From contig NZ_RAPE01000003.1 in NCBI RefSeq assembly GCF_003651245.1, positions 420,782-484,781 on the forward strand: 64,000 bases of DNA. The letters are read 5' to 3'. Of this stretch, positions 18,213 to 26,981 are shown in pieces. Positions within the stretch are counted from its first letter, which is position 1. Each line of letters opens with the position of its first letter. This DNA comes from Roseovarius spongiae. GTDB taxonomy: Bacteria > Pseudomonadota > Alphaproteobacteria > Rhodobacterales > Rhodobacteraceae. Under the pieces are notes generated by a model. The model saw nothing but the letters and a program-made list of their open reading frames with translations, made no database searches and had not been told where the DNA came from. Both the position numbers and the translations under genes were made by a program.

Positions 18213-19578
18213 CGCCGCTTCCGTCGTCATCGTCGGCGCCGGTCCGGCCGGCCTCGCGGCCGCGCGGCGGCTCGTCGCCGCGGGCATTCGCCCGGTCATC
18301 CTCGAAGAGACATCCCGCCCGGGCGGCCAGGGAACCCGCCGGCTGGCCCCGCAAATGGCGCGCCATCGCCAGCGGATGTTCGGCGCCGACGCCCCGGCGA
18401 TCGCCGCGCGCGAGACGGCCGAGGACGCCGTGCTTGCCCAATGCGACTTTCGCCCGGACACGCTTGTCTGGGGGTGCTACGGCTCGCAGCTGGAGCTTCT
18501 GGGGCCGGAGGGATACGCAAGCCTGCCCTACACGCACCTGCTGCTCGCGGTCGGCGCCACCGACCGCGTGATGCCGATTCCCGGCTGGACGCTGCCGGGC
18601 GTCTTCACGCTTGGCGGCGCCCAGGTCGCGCTCAAGAGGCATGCGAATTTCGCGGGCTCACAGGTCGTCTTCGCCGGATCGTCCCCCCTGCTCTACCTCG
18701 CTGCCGCCCAGTATCTGCGGCTGGGCCATCGCAGGCTGACCGTGCTCGACACCACGCCGCTGGCCCGCAAGATTCGCGCTTTTCCCGCCATGCTGCGCCA
18801 GTCGCCGGGAACCACGTTCCGGGGCGTTTCCCTGATGGCCGAGTTGCGCCGCGCGAAGGTTTCGATGCATTTCGGGATCACGCTCAGAGGCATCGAAGGC
18901 GCGGACCGCGTCGAGGCGCTGCGCTACGCGGGGCGCAACGGGGACGAAATCCGCCTGCCCGCCGACGCGGTGGCGCTCGGGCACGGGTTGCGCCCCGAGA
19001 CGCAACTGGCCGAGCTCGCCGGCGCGGCCTTCCGCTATGACGGGCGGCATCAACAATGGTTCCCCCGTATCGATGCGTTCGGCAGGGCGGGTGAGGCGCT
19101 CTGGATCGCGGGCGACGGCGCGCGGACAGCCGGAGCCGAGGCCGCCGACGCGGCAGGCTGCCTCGCCGCCGAGGGCATCCTCGCGGCGCTCGGGTTTCCC
19201 TCCGCCGACGCGCTGCAGCTCCGGCAGTGGCGCCGCCGGCTGGCGCGGCAGCAGCGGTTCCAGAACGCCATGACCCGCGCATTCCAGTGGCCCGCCGGGA
19301 CGGCGCATGACCTCCCGGACGACACCATTGTCTGCCGGTGCGAGCGCGTCCGCGCGCATGAGATACGCAGCGCTCTCGCCGGCCCGCTGGCGCCTTCGGA
19401 AATCAACCGCGTGAAGGCGCTGACGCGCTGCGGCATGGGGCGCTGCCAGGGGCGGTTCTGTGGCCCCGCGCTGGCCGAACTGGTCGCCGATGCGACGGGC
19501 GAAAGACCGGGACGGCTGCGCGCGCAGGCTCCGGTTCGCCCAATCCCGCTTATCGCCAATCCCCGGACCGAGCGATGA
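18205..19578 (+). CDS. FAD/NAD(P)-binding oxidoreductase subunit with C-terminal BFD-like Fe-S domain (HcnB/OoxA-like)
   Basis: A 457-residue flavoprotein. The N-terminal FAD motif is VVIVGAGPAGLAAARRL and a second nucleotide-binding segment lies near residue 155. The C-terminus has a BFD-like domain with cysteines in CRCERV (about 380) and RCGMGRCQGRFCG (about 410-422). It overlaps the 2Fe-2S gene by eight bases and the next gene by four, so the three products are made together. It is the middle subunit of a membrane-linked amine or opine dehydrogenase. Confidence 0.88.
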   Translation: MTDAASVVIVGAGPAGLAAARRLVAAGIRPVILEETSRPGGQGTRRLAPQMARHRQRMFGADAPAIAARETAEDAVLAQCDFRPDTLVWGCYGSQLELLGPEGYASLPYTHLLLAVGATDRVMPIPGWTLPGVFTLGGAQVALKRHANFAGSQVVFAGSSPLLYLAAAQYLRLGHRRLTVLDTTPLARKIRAFPAMLRQSPGTTFRGVSLMAELRRAKVSMHFGITLRGIEGADRVEALRYAGRNGDEIRLPADAVALGHGLRPETQLAELAGAAFRYDGRHQQWFPRIDAFGRAGEALWIAGDGARTAGAEAADAAGCLAAEGILAALGFPSADALQLRQWRRRLARQQRFQNAMTRAFQWPAGTAHDLPDDTIVCRCERVRAHEIRSALAGPLAPSEINRVKALTRCGMGRCQGRFCGPALAELVADATGERPGRLRAQAPVRPIPLIANPRTER

Positions 19579-20741
19579 AAGACGACTCCCACAGCGATGC
19601 GCTCATCATCGGCTGCGGCCTGTTCGGCGCCTTCACCGCGCTTTTCCTCGCCCGGCGGGGCCTGCGCGTGACGGTGCTGGAACGCGGCGCGGTCGGCGCG
19701 CAGGCCAGCGCGACGAATTTCGGCAACATCCGGCTGCACGGACGGTCGGCCGGGCAGTATCCGCTGTCGCTTCGCGCACAGGAACTCTGGGAGGAATACG
19801 CCGGCCTCACCGGCGAGGATTGCGAGATCGAGCTCACTGGACATCTCTATTTCGCGCGCACCGAAGAGGGTTGCGAAACGCTGCGCCGAGAAGCGGAAAC
19901 CGCGGCGCAATTCGGCGTCGTCTCCGATGTGCTCCAAGGGCCGGCGCTGCGCGAAAGGTTCCCGTTCCTTGCGCCGGACATTCCGCTGGCGGCGTTCTCG
20001 CCGCGCAGCGCCGTGGCCAATCCGCGCCTCGCCACGGTCCCCGTGGCGCGCGCCGTGGAACGCGCCGGAGGCCGTGTGATCGAGAATTGCGAGGTCACGG
20101 GCATACGCGCGACCCCGGACGGGTTCGAGGCCGAAACCGGCGACGGGCGCCGTTTTTCCGCGCCGAGGCTCATCAACGCGGCCGGAGCGTGGGCGGGCCG
20201 GATCGCCGGGTGGTTCGGCGAACCCGTCCCGATGTTCAGCGCCGGCCCGCCGCAATTCGTCACCGAGCCGCTGCCGCACCGGCTCTTGCCCTCCGTTCAC
20301 ATGGTCGAGGGCGACGTGATCGTGCGGCAGGTGAGCCGGGGCAACGTGATCTTCTCGGGCTATCCACGCACGCATTCGCAGGCGGCGGGCGATCTGACAT
20401 ATGTCCCCCCCACGAAAACGTTGCGCGGGATGGACGCGCTCGCCCGCTGCATTCCGATGCTCGCCCGGGCCGAGGTGATCCGCGTCTGGTCCGGCGTGGA
20501 GGGATATCTGCCCGACATGCTCCCGGTCATCGGTCCCAGCACGACCACCCCGTCACTCTTCCACGCGTTCGGGGGCAGCGGCGGCGGATTCCAGATCGCC
20601 CCGGCCGTGGGCGAGGCGCTGGCGCGCGCGATAACCGAAGAAAGACTGCCCGACATGCTGCGCGGTTACGGGATCGACCGGTTCACGGCCGACGCCGCCG
20701 TATCGGCCAAGATCGTCCGGGAGTTCGACAAGCGCGGGTAA
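19575..20741 (+). CDS. FAD-dependent oxidoreductase, DAO family (HcnC/OoxB-like catalytic subunit)
   Basis: A 388-residue D-amino-acid-oxidase-fold enzyme; the FAD motif ALIIGCGLFGAFTALFLARRG lies at about residues 10-30 (first 20 residues cover the GxGxxG), and the C-terminal FAD-contact segment is HAFGGSGGGFQIAP. It would oxidise a C-N bond (glycine, opine, sarcosine or proline-like substrates in known relatives). It is the third gene of the overlapping trio; the exact substrate is not readable. Confidence 0.87.
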   Translation: MKDDSHSDALIIGCGLFGAFTALFLARRGLRVTVLERGAVGAQASATNFGNIRLHGRSAGQYPLSLRAQELWEEYAGLTGEDCEIELTGHLYFARTEEGCETLRREAETAAQFGVVSDVLQGPALRERFPFLAPDIPLAAFSPRSAVANPRLATVPVARAVERAGGRVIENCEVTGIRATPDGFEAETGDGRRFSAPRLINAAGAWAGRIAGWFGEPVPMFSAGPPQFVTEPLPHRLLPSVHMVEGDVIVRQVSRGNVIFSGYPRTHSQAAGDLTYVPPTKTLRGMDALARCIPMLARAEVIRVWSGVEGYLPDMLPVIGPSTTTPSLFHAFGGSGGGFQIAPAVGEALARAITEERLPDMLRGYGIDRFTADAAVSAKIVREFDKRG

Positions 20742-20748
20742 CCCGCGA

Positions 20749-21663
20749 TCACGGGATGCGAAACCCGTCCTCGATCGAGTTGATCCCCGTCTCCAGCGTG
20801 TCGAGCAGCTTGCGCGCCAGTTCGGGCATGCGTTCGTAGGCCGAAGTGTAGAGCCACATCGGCATGACCGCCGAGGGCTCGATCGGGCGAAAGACAAGGT
20901 CCTCGGCGCCCCAGCCGATGGTGGTCAGGGACGGAACCAGGCTGATGCCCTGCCCTTCGCGGACGAACATGCAGGCGGTGTCGGCCATCTGCGCCTTGAT
21001 CGTCGCGTCCAGTCGCACGCCGGCGCGGTCGAACGCGTCCTGCACGACGCCCCTCGACTGGTCGTCGCGGCCGAGGGAGATCAGCCGCTCGCCCTCCAGC
21101 ATGCGCAGGTCGATCACCGGCTCGCGCGCCAGCGGGTGTCCGGTCGGCAGCGCGCAGATCATCGAGCAATGGGTGAACATCTGGCAGCGCAGCCCCGGGT
21201 GGTCGCTGCGAATGAGTGAGATGCCGAAATCGGCGGCCTGCGTCAGCATCGAATCCGCGATGTTGCGCGACCCGCGCGTCATGATGGACAGCCGCACGTC
21301 GGGACGTTCCGCCAGGAACTGCGCGGCCAGCATGGGGAACAGCCGCAGGCTGATCGCGGGATAGGCCACGGCCGAAACCTCGCCCCTCTCAAGGTCGCGA
21401 ATCGCGCGGGCGGTGTTCTCGATCCGCGCCACGCCGGTGATCAGCTTCTCGGTCTCCAGGTAGAGCCGGCGCGCCTCGGGCGTCGGCGACAGTCGCCCCG
21501 ATGCGCGCGTGAACAGCGCGAACCCGCAGCTTTCCTCGAAGGCGCGAATCAGCTTGCTGACCGCAGGCTGGCTGATGAACAGACTTTTCGCGGCGCTCGT
21601 GACCGAGCCGCCCTTGATGACGGCGTTGAACGCCTCGATCTGCCTGATATTCGCACGCGCCAT
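20749..21663 (-). CDS. LysR family transcriptional regulator
   Basis: A 304-residue LysR regulator with an N-terminal helix-turn-helix (AAKSLFISQPAVSKLIRAFE, residues 24-43) and a standard effector domain. It is divergent from the binding-protein gene at 21771 and converges on the preceding trio with only seven bases between stops. It probably controls the 21.8-29.8 kb operon. The ligand is unknown. Confidence 0.9.
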   Translation of the reverse strand: MARANIRQIEAFNAVIKGGSVTSAAKSLFISQPAVSKLIRAFEESCGFALFTRASGRLSPTPEARRLYLETEKLITGVARIENTARAIRDLERGEVSAVAYPAISLRLFPMLAAQFLAERPDVRLSIMTRGSRNIADSMLTQAADFGISLIRSDHPGLRCQMFTHCSMICALPTGHPLAREPVIDLRMLEGERLISLGRDDQSRGVVQDAFDRAGVRLDATIKAQMADTACMFVREGQGISLVPSLTTIGWGAEDLVFRPIEPSAVMPMWLYTSAYERMPELARKLLDTLETGINSIEDGFRIP

Positions 21664-21770
21664 GCCAGCGTATATAACCGATTGGAATGGACTCCTAAAC
21701 TAAATTCAATTGCGCGCCGGCGAAAGAGAGGCTTTGCTTGCCTCACGGAATCAACAACAGGGATACTGCC

Positions 21771-22802
21771 ATGAAATATTCATCCATCGCCCTGACCGCC
21801 GCGTTCGGCGTGGCCATGACAGGCGCCGCGTTCGCTCAGGACAAGACGCTGACCGTCGGCGGCTACGGCGGCTCGTTCGAGACGCTCCTGAAAGAGCTGG
21901 TCATTCCGCAGTTCGAGAAGGAGCACGACGTCACCATCTCGTTCGTGCCGGGCAACTCCACCGAAAACCTGGCGCGGTTGCAGGCGCAGCGTTCGTCCCA
22001 GGAGCTCGACGTCGTGATCCTCGACGACGGGCCGATGTACCAGGCCGACGCGCTGGGCTTCTGCGCGCCGCTCGAGGACAGCGAGATCAAGAATGACGTC
22101 TATGACATCGCGCGCCTCGGCGACAATTCCATCGGTCTCGGCTTTGTCGCGACCGGGTTCACCTACAATACCGAATGGTTCGAGCGCGAGGGCTGGGAGC
22201 CGCCCAGCAGCTGGAAGGACCTCACCGATCCCAAGTTCGAAGGCATCCTGTCGGTGCCGCCGATCTCCAACACCTACGGCCTGCATACGCTGGTGATGAT
22301 GGCGCGGCTGAACGGCGGCGGCGAGAACGACATCGATCCGGGCTTCACGGCGATGACCGAGGAGGTCGCGCCCAACGTGCTGGTGTTCGAGCCGTCCTCG
22401 GGCAAGATGTCCGAGCTCTTCCAGTCCGAGGAGATCGCGCTGTCGATCTGGGGCTCGGGGCGGACCAAGTCGCTGGCCGACACCGGCTTCCCGGCGGCCT
22501 TCGCCTATCCCGACGAAGGCGCGGTCGCGCTGATGATCGCGGCCTGCCCCGTGGTTGACAGCGACGCGCCGGAAGAGGCGCAGGCCTTCATCGACTACCT
22601 GCTCGATCCGGAAGTGCAGGTAAAACTGGCCGACGCCATCGGCGCGGGTCCGACCAACAAGAACGCGGAACTGCCCGAGAACCTCGCCGCGTCGCTGCCC
22701 TACGGCGACAAGATCGCCGACCTGGTCGCGGTGGACTGGGACGTGATCAACCCGCTGCGCGAGGAATGGACCAAGCGGTGGGCGCGCGAAGTCGAACGCT
22801 GA
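21771..22802 (+). CDS. ABC transporter substrate-binding protein (polyamine/opine type)
   Basis: A 343-residue periplasmic binding protein with a Sec signal peptide (residues 1-22, ending GAAFA-QD). The mature start LTVGGYGGSFE and the later PDEGAVALMIAACPV fit the PotD/PotF-like family 1 binding proteins. It is the first gene of the plus-strand operon. The start at 21771 places the signal peptide at the N-terminus. Confidence 0.9.
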   Translation: MKYSSIALTAAFGVAMTGAAFAQDKTLTVGGYGGSFETLLKELVIPQFEKEHDVTISFVPGNSTENLARLQAQRSSQELDVVILDDGPMYQADALGFCAPLEDSEIKNDVYDIARLGDNSIGLGFVATGFTYNTEWFEREGWEPPSSWKDLTDPKFEGILSVPPISNTYGLHTLVMMARLNGGGENDIDPGFTAMTEEVAPNVLVFEPSSGKMSELFQSEEIALSIWGSGRTKSLADTGFPAAFAYPDEGAVALMIAACPVVDSDAPEEAQAFIDYLLDPEVQVKLADAIGAGPTNKNAELPENLAASLPYGDKIADLVAVDWDVINPLREEWTKRWAREVER

Positions 22803-22823
22803 CAGCGCGACGCATTACTGGAC

Positions 22824-22845
22824 GCGGGGCCTCGCGGGGCCCCGC
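22824..22845 (+). terminator. Intercistronic hairpin after the binding-protein gene
   Basis: A perfect 8-bp stem GCGGGGCC (22824-22831) / GGCCCCGC (22838-22845) with a 6-nt loop lies between the binding protein and the ATPase. There is no T-run. It is the same placement as the 14905 and 37790 hairpins, consistent with raising binding-protein mRNA relative to the membrane components. Confidence 0.5.
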
Positions 22846-22867
22846 CAAGCGTTTACGGGGAAGCTCG

Positions 22868-23932
22868 ATGGCCTTTCTTGAACTTCACGGATTGACCAAG
22901 CGGTTCGGCGATTTCGCGGCGGTCGATGACCTGACCTTCACGGTCGAGCGCGGCAGCTTCGTCTCGCTTCTCGGGCCGTCCGGCTGCGGCAAGACGACGA
23001 CGCTGCAGATGGTGGCCGGGTTCGAGACGCCGACCGAGGGCAAGATCATCCTCGACGGGAAGGATCTCTCCGGGATCCCGGCGCGCGAACGGGGCCTGGG
23101 CATCGTGTTCCAGACCTACGCGCTGTTCACGCACATGACGGTCGAGGAAAACGTCGGCTTCGGCCTCGAGATGCGCAAGGTGTCCAGGGCGGAGCGCAAG
23201 CGCCGGGTCGCCGACGCGCTCGACCTCGTGCATCTGAGCCATCTCGGCAACCGCTACCCGAGGCAGATGTCCGGCGGACAGCGGCAGCGCGTGGCGCTGG
23301 CCCGCGCCTTGGTGATCGAGCCGCAGCTTCTGCTCCTGGATGAGCCGCTCTCCAACCTCGACGCGAAGCTACGCGAGGAAATGCAGCTTGAATTGCGCCG
23401 CATCCAGCGCGAGGCGAACGTGACGACGCTGATGGTCACCCATGACCAGTCCGAGGCGCTGGCGCTGAGCGACAGCATCGTGGTGATCGATCACGGCCGG
23501 CTGCGGCAGGACGCCACCCCGTTCGATGTCTACGAGACGCCGCAATCCTCCTTCGTTTCGCGCTTCCTCGGCAAGAGCAACAACTTCTCCGCCCGGCTGG
23601 AAAGCGCCGGCCCGGACGGGTCGAAGCTGGTCTGCGGATCGCTCGACCTGCAAGGGCCCCGGGTCGATCTGGCGCCCGGCCCGGTCGAGATCGCGCTGCG
23701 CCCCGAACGCATCACGCTGGTCGGTGCGGACGCCGGCCAGTTGCGCGGCACGGTGGCCGAGCGCGTGTTCATGGGCAACCAGTGGCTGTTGCGGATAGAG
23801 ACCGAGATCGGCGACATGCTGGTGATGCGCTACAACACCGGGCGCGCCGAGGCCGAGCAGGGCGCAACCGTCGGGCTGAGCTGGAAGCCCGAGGACATCC
23901 GCATCCTGCCCGCCGAGGAAACCTCGGCATGA
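22868..23932 (+). CDS. ABC transporter ATP-binding protein (PotA type)
   Basis: A 354-residue ATPase with Walker A GPSGCGKTTT, signature MSGGQRQRVALARAL, Walker B LLLLDEPLSNLD and a TOBE domain at the C-terminus. The start at 22868 follows a GGGGAAG ribosome-binding stretch. It overlaps the next permease gene by four bases. Confidence 0.93.
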   Translation: MAFLELHGLTKRFGDFAAVDDLTFTVERGSFVSLLGPSGCGKTTTLQMVAGFETPTEGKIILDGKDLSGIPARERGLGIVFQTYALFTHMTVEENVGFGLEMRKVSRAERKRRVADALDLVHLSHLGNRYPRQMSGGQRQRVALARALVIEPQLLLLDEPLSNLDAKLREEMQLELRRIQREANVTTLMVTHDQSEALALSDSIVVIDHGRLRQDATPFDVYETPQSSFVSRFLGKSNNFSARLESAGPDGSKLVCGSLDLQGPRVDLAPGPVEIALRPERITLVGADAGQLRGTVAERVFMGNQWLLRIETEIGDMLVMRYNTGRAEAEQGATVGLSWKPEDIRILPAEETSA

Positions 23933-24786
23933 CCTCGCAGACCTCACGCGCCTGGCTGCTGAGCGCGCCGGCCCTGGTCCTGTTCGCGGTGCTGCTGCTG
24001 ACGCCGCTGGCGATGACCTTCGTGCTGAGCTTCAACAGCTTCGATTTCTACGGCGGCATCGGCAACGATCTGAGCCTCGCCAACTACGCCGAGGTGCTGG
24101 GCGACAGCTATTTCTACGAGATCTTCTGGCGCACCTTCCTGATCGCGCTGATCACCACGGTGATCTGCGCGGCCATCGGCGTGCCGCAGGCTTATATACT
24201 TTACCGCATGTCGCCGTTCTGGCGCTCGATCACCGTGCTGATCGTGATCGGCCCGCTGCTGATCTCGGTGGTGGTGCGCACGCTGGGATGGGCGATCCTG
24301 CTGGGCAACAAGGGGGTGATCAACACCGCGCTCACCAATATCGGCCTGATCGAGCGGCCGATCCGCATGATGTACACGTCGGGCGGGATCGTGCTGGCGC
24401 TGGTGCATGTCATGGTCCCGTTCATGGTGCTGGCGGTCTGGGCCGCGCTTCAGCGCCAGGATCCCGCGACCGAGGCGGCGGCGGAATCGCTGGGCGCACG
24501 GCCGCGCACGATCTTCTTTCGCATCGTGCTGCCGCAGGCCATCCCCGGCGTTCTGTCGGGGTCGCTGATCGTGTTCTCTCTCTCGGCCTCGGCCTTCGCC
24601 ACGCCCGCGATCCTTGGCGGGCGGCGGGTCAAGGTCGTCTCGACGACCGTTTACGACGAATTCCTCAACACGCTGAACTGGCCGCTCGGCGCGGCCATCG
24701 CGATGCTGCTTCTGGTCGCGGTGCTCGCCGTGATGCTGAGCTGGAACCGCCTGGTCGAGCGCCGCTACGGGGAGGTTTTCGAATGA
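23929..24786 (+). CDS. ABC transporter permease (PotB type)
   Basis: A 285-residue inner-membrane permease with about six transmembrane segments and an EAA loop (AAAESLGARPRTIFFRIVLP). Starts and stops overlap its neighbours by four bases on both sides. Together with the 24783 gene it forms the heterodimeric channel. Confidence 0.92.
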   Translation: MTSQTSRAWLLSAPALVLFAVLLLTPLAMTFVLSFNSFDFYGGIGNDLSLANYAEVLGDSYFYEIFWRTFLIALITTVICAAIGVPQAYILYRMSPFWRSITVLIVIGPLLISVVVRTLGWAILLGNKGVINTALTNIGLIERPIRMMYTSGGIVLALVHVMVPFMVLAVWAALQRQDPATEAAAESLGARPRTIFFRIVLPQAIPGVLSGSLIVFSLSASAFATPAILGGRRVKVVSTTVYDEFLNTLNWPLGAAIAMLLLVAVLAVMLSWNRLVERRYGEVFE

Positions 24787-25583
24787 GGCGCAACGGCCCG
24801 CTTTCGATCCTCTTCAGCCTCGTCTTCGTCAGCTTCATGCTGGCGCCGATCGTGGTGGTGATCGGCGTGTCCTTCACGCCCGAAGGGTTCCTCGAATTCC
24901 CGCCGAGCGGCATTTCGCTGCGCTGGTTCCGCGCCATCCTCGACAACCCCGAATTCATCACCGCCGCATGGATCAGCCTCAAGCTCGGGGTCGCGGCGGC
25001 GACGGTGGCGACCGTGCTGGCCGTGCCCGCGGCGCTGGCCATCGGGCAGGGGCGTTTCGCCGGGCGGGACGCGCTGCAGGCGCTGTTCCTGTCGCCGCTC
25101 ATGGTGCCGACCGTAGTGCTTGGCATCGCGTTCCTGCGATTCCTCAGCCTCATGGGGCTGAACGGCACCTTCTTCGGCCTGATGCTGTGCCACGCGATCA
25201 TCATCACGCCGTTCATCCTGCGGCTGGTGCTGGCCTCGGTCGCGGGGCTGGACCGGTCGGTGGAGAAGGCGGCGATCTCGCTCGGGGCGCGGCCGCTGAC
25301 CGTGTTCCGGCGGGTCACCCTGCCGGCGATCATGCCGGGGGTGATCGGCGGCTGGATGCTGGCCTTCATCACCAGCTTCGACGAACTGACCGTCACCGTC
25401 TTCATCGTGAACCCGTCGACCACGACGCTGCCGGTGCGGCTCTTCTCGCACATCACGCAGACGACCGACCCGCTGGTCGCGTCGGTGTCGGCGGTGGCGA
25501 TCCTGTTCACGGTCGCGCTGATGCTGCTGATCGACCGGCTCTACGGCCTCGACCGGCTTTTGATCGGAGAGGGCAAGCGATGA
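24783..25583 (+). CDS. ABC transporter permease (PotC type)
   Basis: A 266-residue permease with about six transmembrane segments and the EAA loop AAISLGARPLTVFRRVTLPA. The segment ITSFDELTVTVFI is typical of PotC-like proteins. It overlaps the upstream permease and downstream oxidase genes by four bases each. Confidence 0.92.
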   Translation: MRRNGPLSILFSLVFVSFMLAPIVVVIGVSFTPEGFLEFPPSGISLRWFRAILDNPEFITAAWISLKLGVAAATVATVLAVPAALAIGQGRFAGRDALQALFLSPLMVPTVVLGIAFLRFLSLMGLNGTFFGLMLCHAIIITPFILRLVLASVAGLDRSVEKAAISLGARPLTVFRRVTLPAIMPGVIGGWMLAFITSFDELTVTVFIVNPSTTTLPVRLFSHITQTTDPLVASVSAVAILFTVALMLLIDRLYGLDRLLIGEGKR

Positions 25584-26701
25584 GCGCGGGGACGACTGCC
25601 GACACCCTCGTCATCGGCGGGGGGCTCGTCGGGGCGGCCGTGGCCTGGGGGCTGGCGCGGCAGGGCGAGAAGGTGATCCTGATCGACGAGGGCGACGTGG
25701 CGCTGCGCGCCTCGCGCGGAAATTTCGGCCTGGTCTGGGTGCAGTCCAAGGGCAGCGGAATGCACGACTACGCCCGCTGGACGCGGCGCTCGGCCGATCT
25801 GTGGCCGGATTTCGCCGGCCAGCTTGCCGAAGACTCCGGCGTATCGCCCGATTACCACAAGCCCGGCGGCCTGCATTTCTGCCTCTCCGAAGAGGAGATG
25901 GACGAGGTGCGCGCGCTCAACGATCGGATGCACAACGTCAACGGCGCGCTTGGCTACGGCGCGGAGATGCTGGACCGCAAGCAACTGGACGAACTGATGC
26001 CGGGGCTCGGGCCGGACGTGGTCGGCGGCTCCTACGGCAAGCATGACGGCCACGCCAACCCGCTGCTGCTGTTGCGCGGGCTGCACGCCGCGCTGGCGCG
26101 GCGCGGCGGACGCTATGCCAGCGACGCGCGTGCGGAAACGATCGAACCTGACGGGACGGGCTACCGCGTGACGACGCCGAAGGACGTCTTTCGCGGGGCG
26201 AAGGTGGTGCTGGCCGCCGGGCACGGCAACAGCGCCCTTGCGCCGCAGCTCGACCTCGACATCCCGCTGCGCCCCGAGAAGGGGCAGATCCTTGTCACCG
26301 AACGCGCGGCGCCGCTGCTGACGATGCCCACGCACCTGCTGCGACAGACCGACGAGGGCACCATCATGATGGGCGACAGCCACGAGGACACCGGCTATTC
26401 CACCAGGTCGGGGTCGCCGGTGATGTCGCAGATCGCCCGCAACGCGATCCGCTGCTTTCCCGCGCTGGCCAACCTGCGCCTCGTGCGGTCCTGGGCGGCG
26501 GTGCGGATCCTCACGCCCGACGGCGCGCCGATCTATCAGCAATCGGACGCCCATCCGGGGGTCTTTTCGCTCAACTGCCACTCCGGCGTGACGCTGGCGG
26601 GGGCGCATGCGCTGGCGCTGGCCCCGATGATCGCGGCCGGTGCACTGGCCCCCGAGATGGCCGCATTTTCCGCAGGGAGGTTCCATGGTCAGACGCATTG
26701 A
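25580..26701 (+). CDS. FAD-dependent amine/amino-acid oxidase (DAO family)
   Basis: A 373-residue flavoprotein with the FAD motif TLVIGGGLVGAAVAWGLARQ and the C-terminal SLNCHSGVTLAGAHA. It is separate from the three-subunit complex that follows, so the operon encodes two DAO-family enzymes. It overlaps the permease gene by four bases and the next 2Fe-2S gene by 17 bases. The substrate is likely the transported compound or its demethylation product (inference). Confidence 0.88.
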   Translation: MSAGTTADTLVIGGGLVGAAVAWGLARQGEKVILIDEGDVALRASRGNFGLVWVQSKGSGMHDYARWTRRSADLWPDFAGQLAEDSGVSPDYHKPGGLHFCLSEEEMDEVRALNDRMHNVNGALGYGAEMLDRKQLDELMPGLGPDVVGGSYGKHDGHANPLLLLRGLHAALARRGGRYASDARAETIEPDGTGYRVTTPKDVFRGAKVVLAAGHGNSALAPQLDLDIPLRPEKGQILVTERAAPLLTMPTHLLRQTDEGTIMMGDSHEDTGYSTRSGSPVMSQIARNAIRCFPALANLRLVRSWAAVRILTPDGAPIYQQSDAHPGVFSLNCHSGVTLAGAHALALAPMIAAGALAPEMAAFSAGRFHGQTH

Positions 26702-26981
26702 GCCGGACGGCGAAACGTTCGAATTCACCTTCGAGGGCCGGACCATCGTGGCGCGCCCCGGCGACAGCATCGCCGCCGCGCTGACCGCCGCCGGCATCGT
26801 GAACCTGCGCGACAGCGTCGTCAGCGGCAGGCCGCGCGGCGTCTTCTGCATGATGGGAAGCTGTTTCGACTGCCTGGTGGAAATCGACGGCGTGCCCAAC
26901 CGGCAGGCCTGCATGACGGCCGCCGCAAGCGGGCTGGAGGTGCGCCGCCAGCGCGGCGGCGTGGAGGTGCAAGCGTCATGA
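26685..26981 (+). CDS. Small (2Fe-2S)-binding subunit (HcnA-like), second copy
   Basis: A 98-residue ferredoxin-fold protein with the C-x4-C-x2-C pattern (CMMGSCFDC, about residues 49-57) and a fourth cysteine in QACMTA. The start inside the previous gene is supported by GGGAGG just upstream. It is the first of a second HcnABC-like trio, equivalent to the 17904 gene. Confidence 0.87.
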   Translation: MVRRIEPDGETFEFTFEGRTIVARPGDSIAAALTAAGIVNLRDSVVSGRPRGVFCMMGSCFDCLVEIDGVPNRQACMTAAASGLEVRRQRGGVEVQAS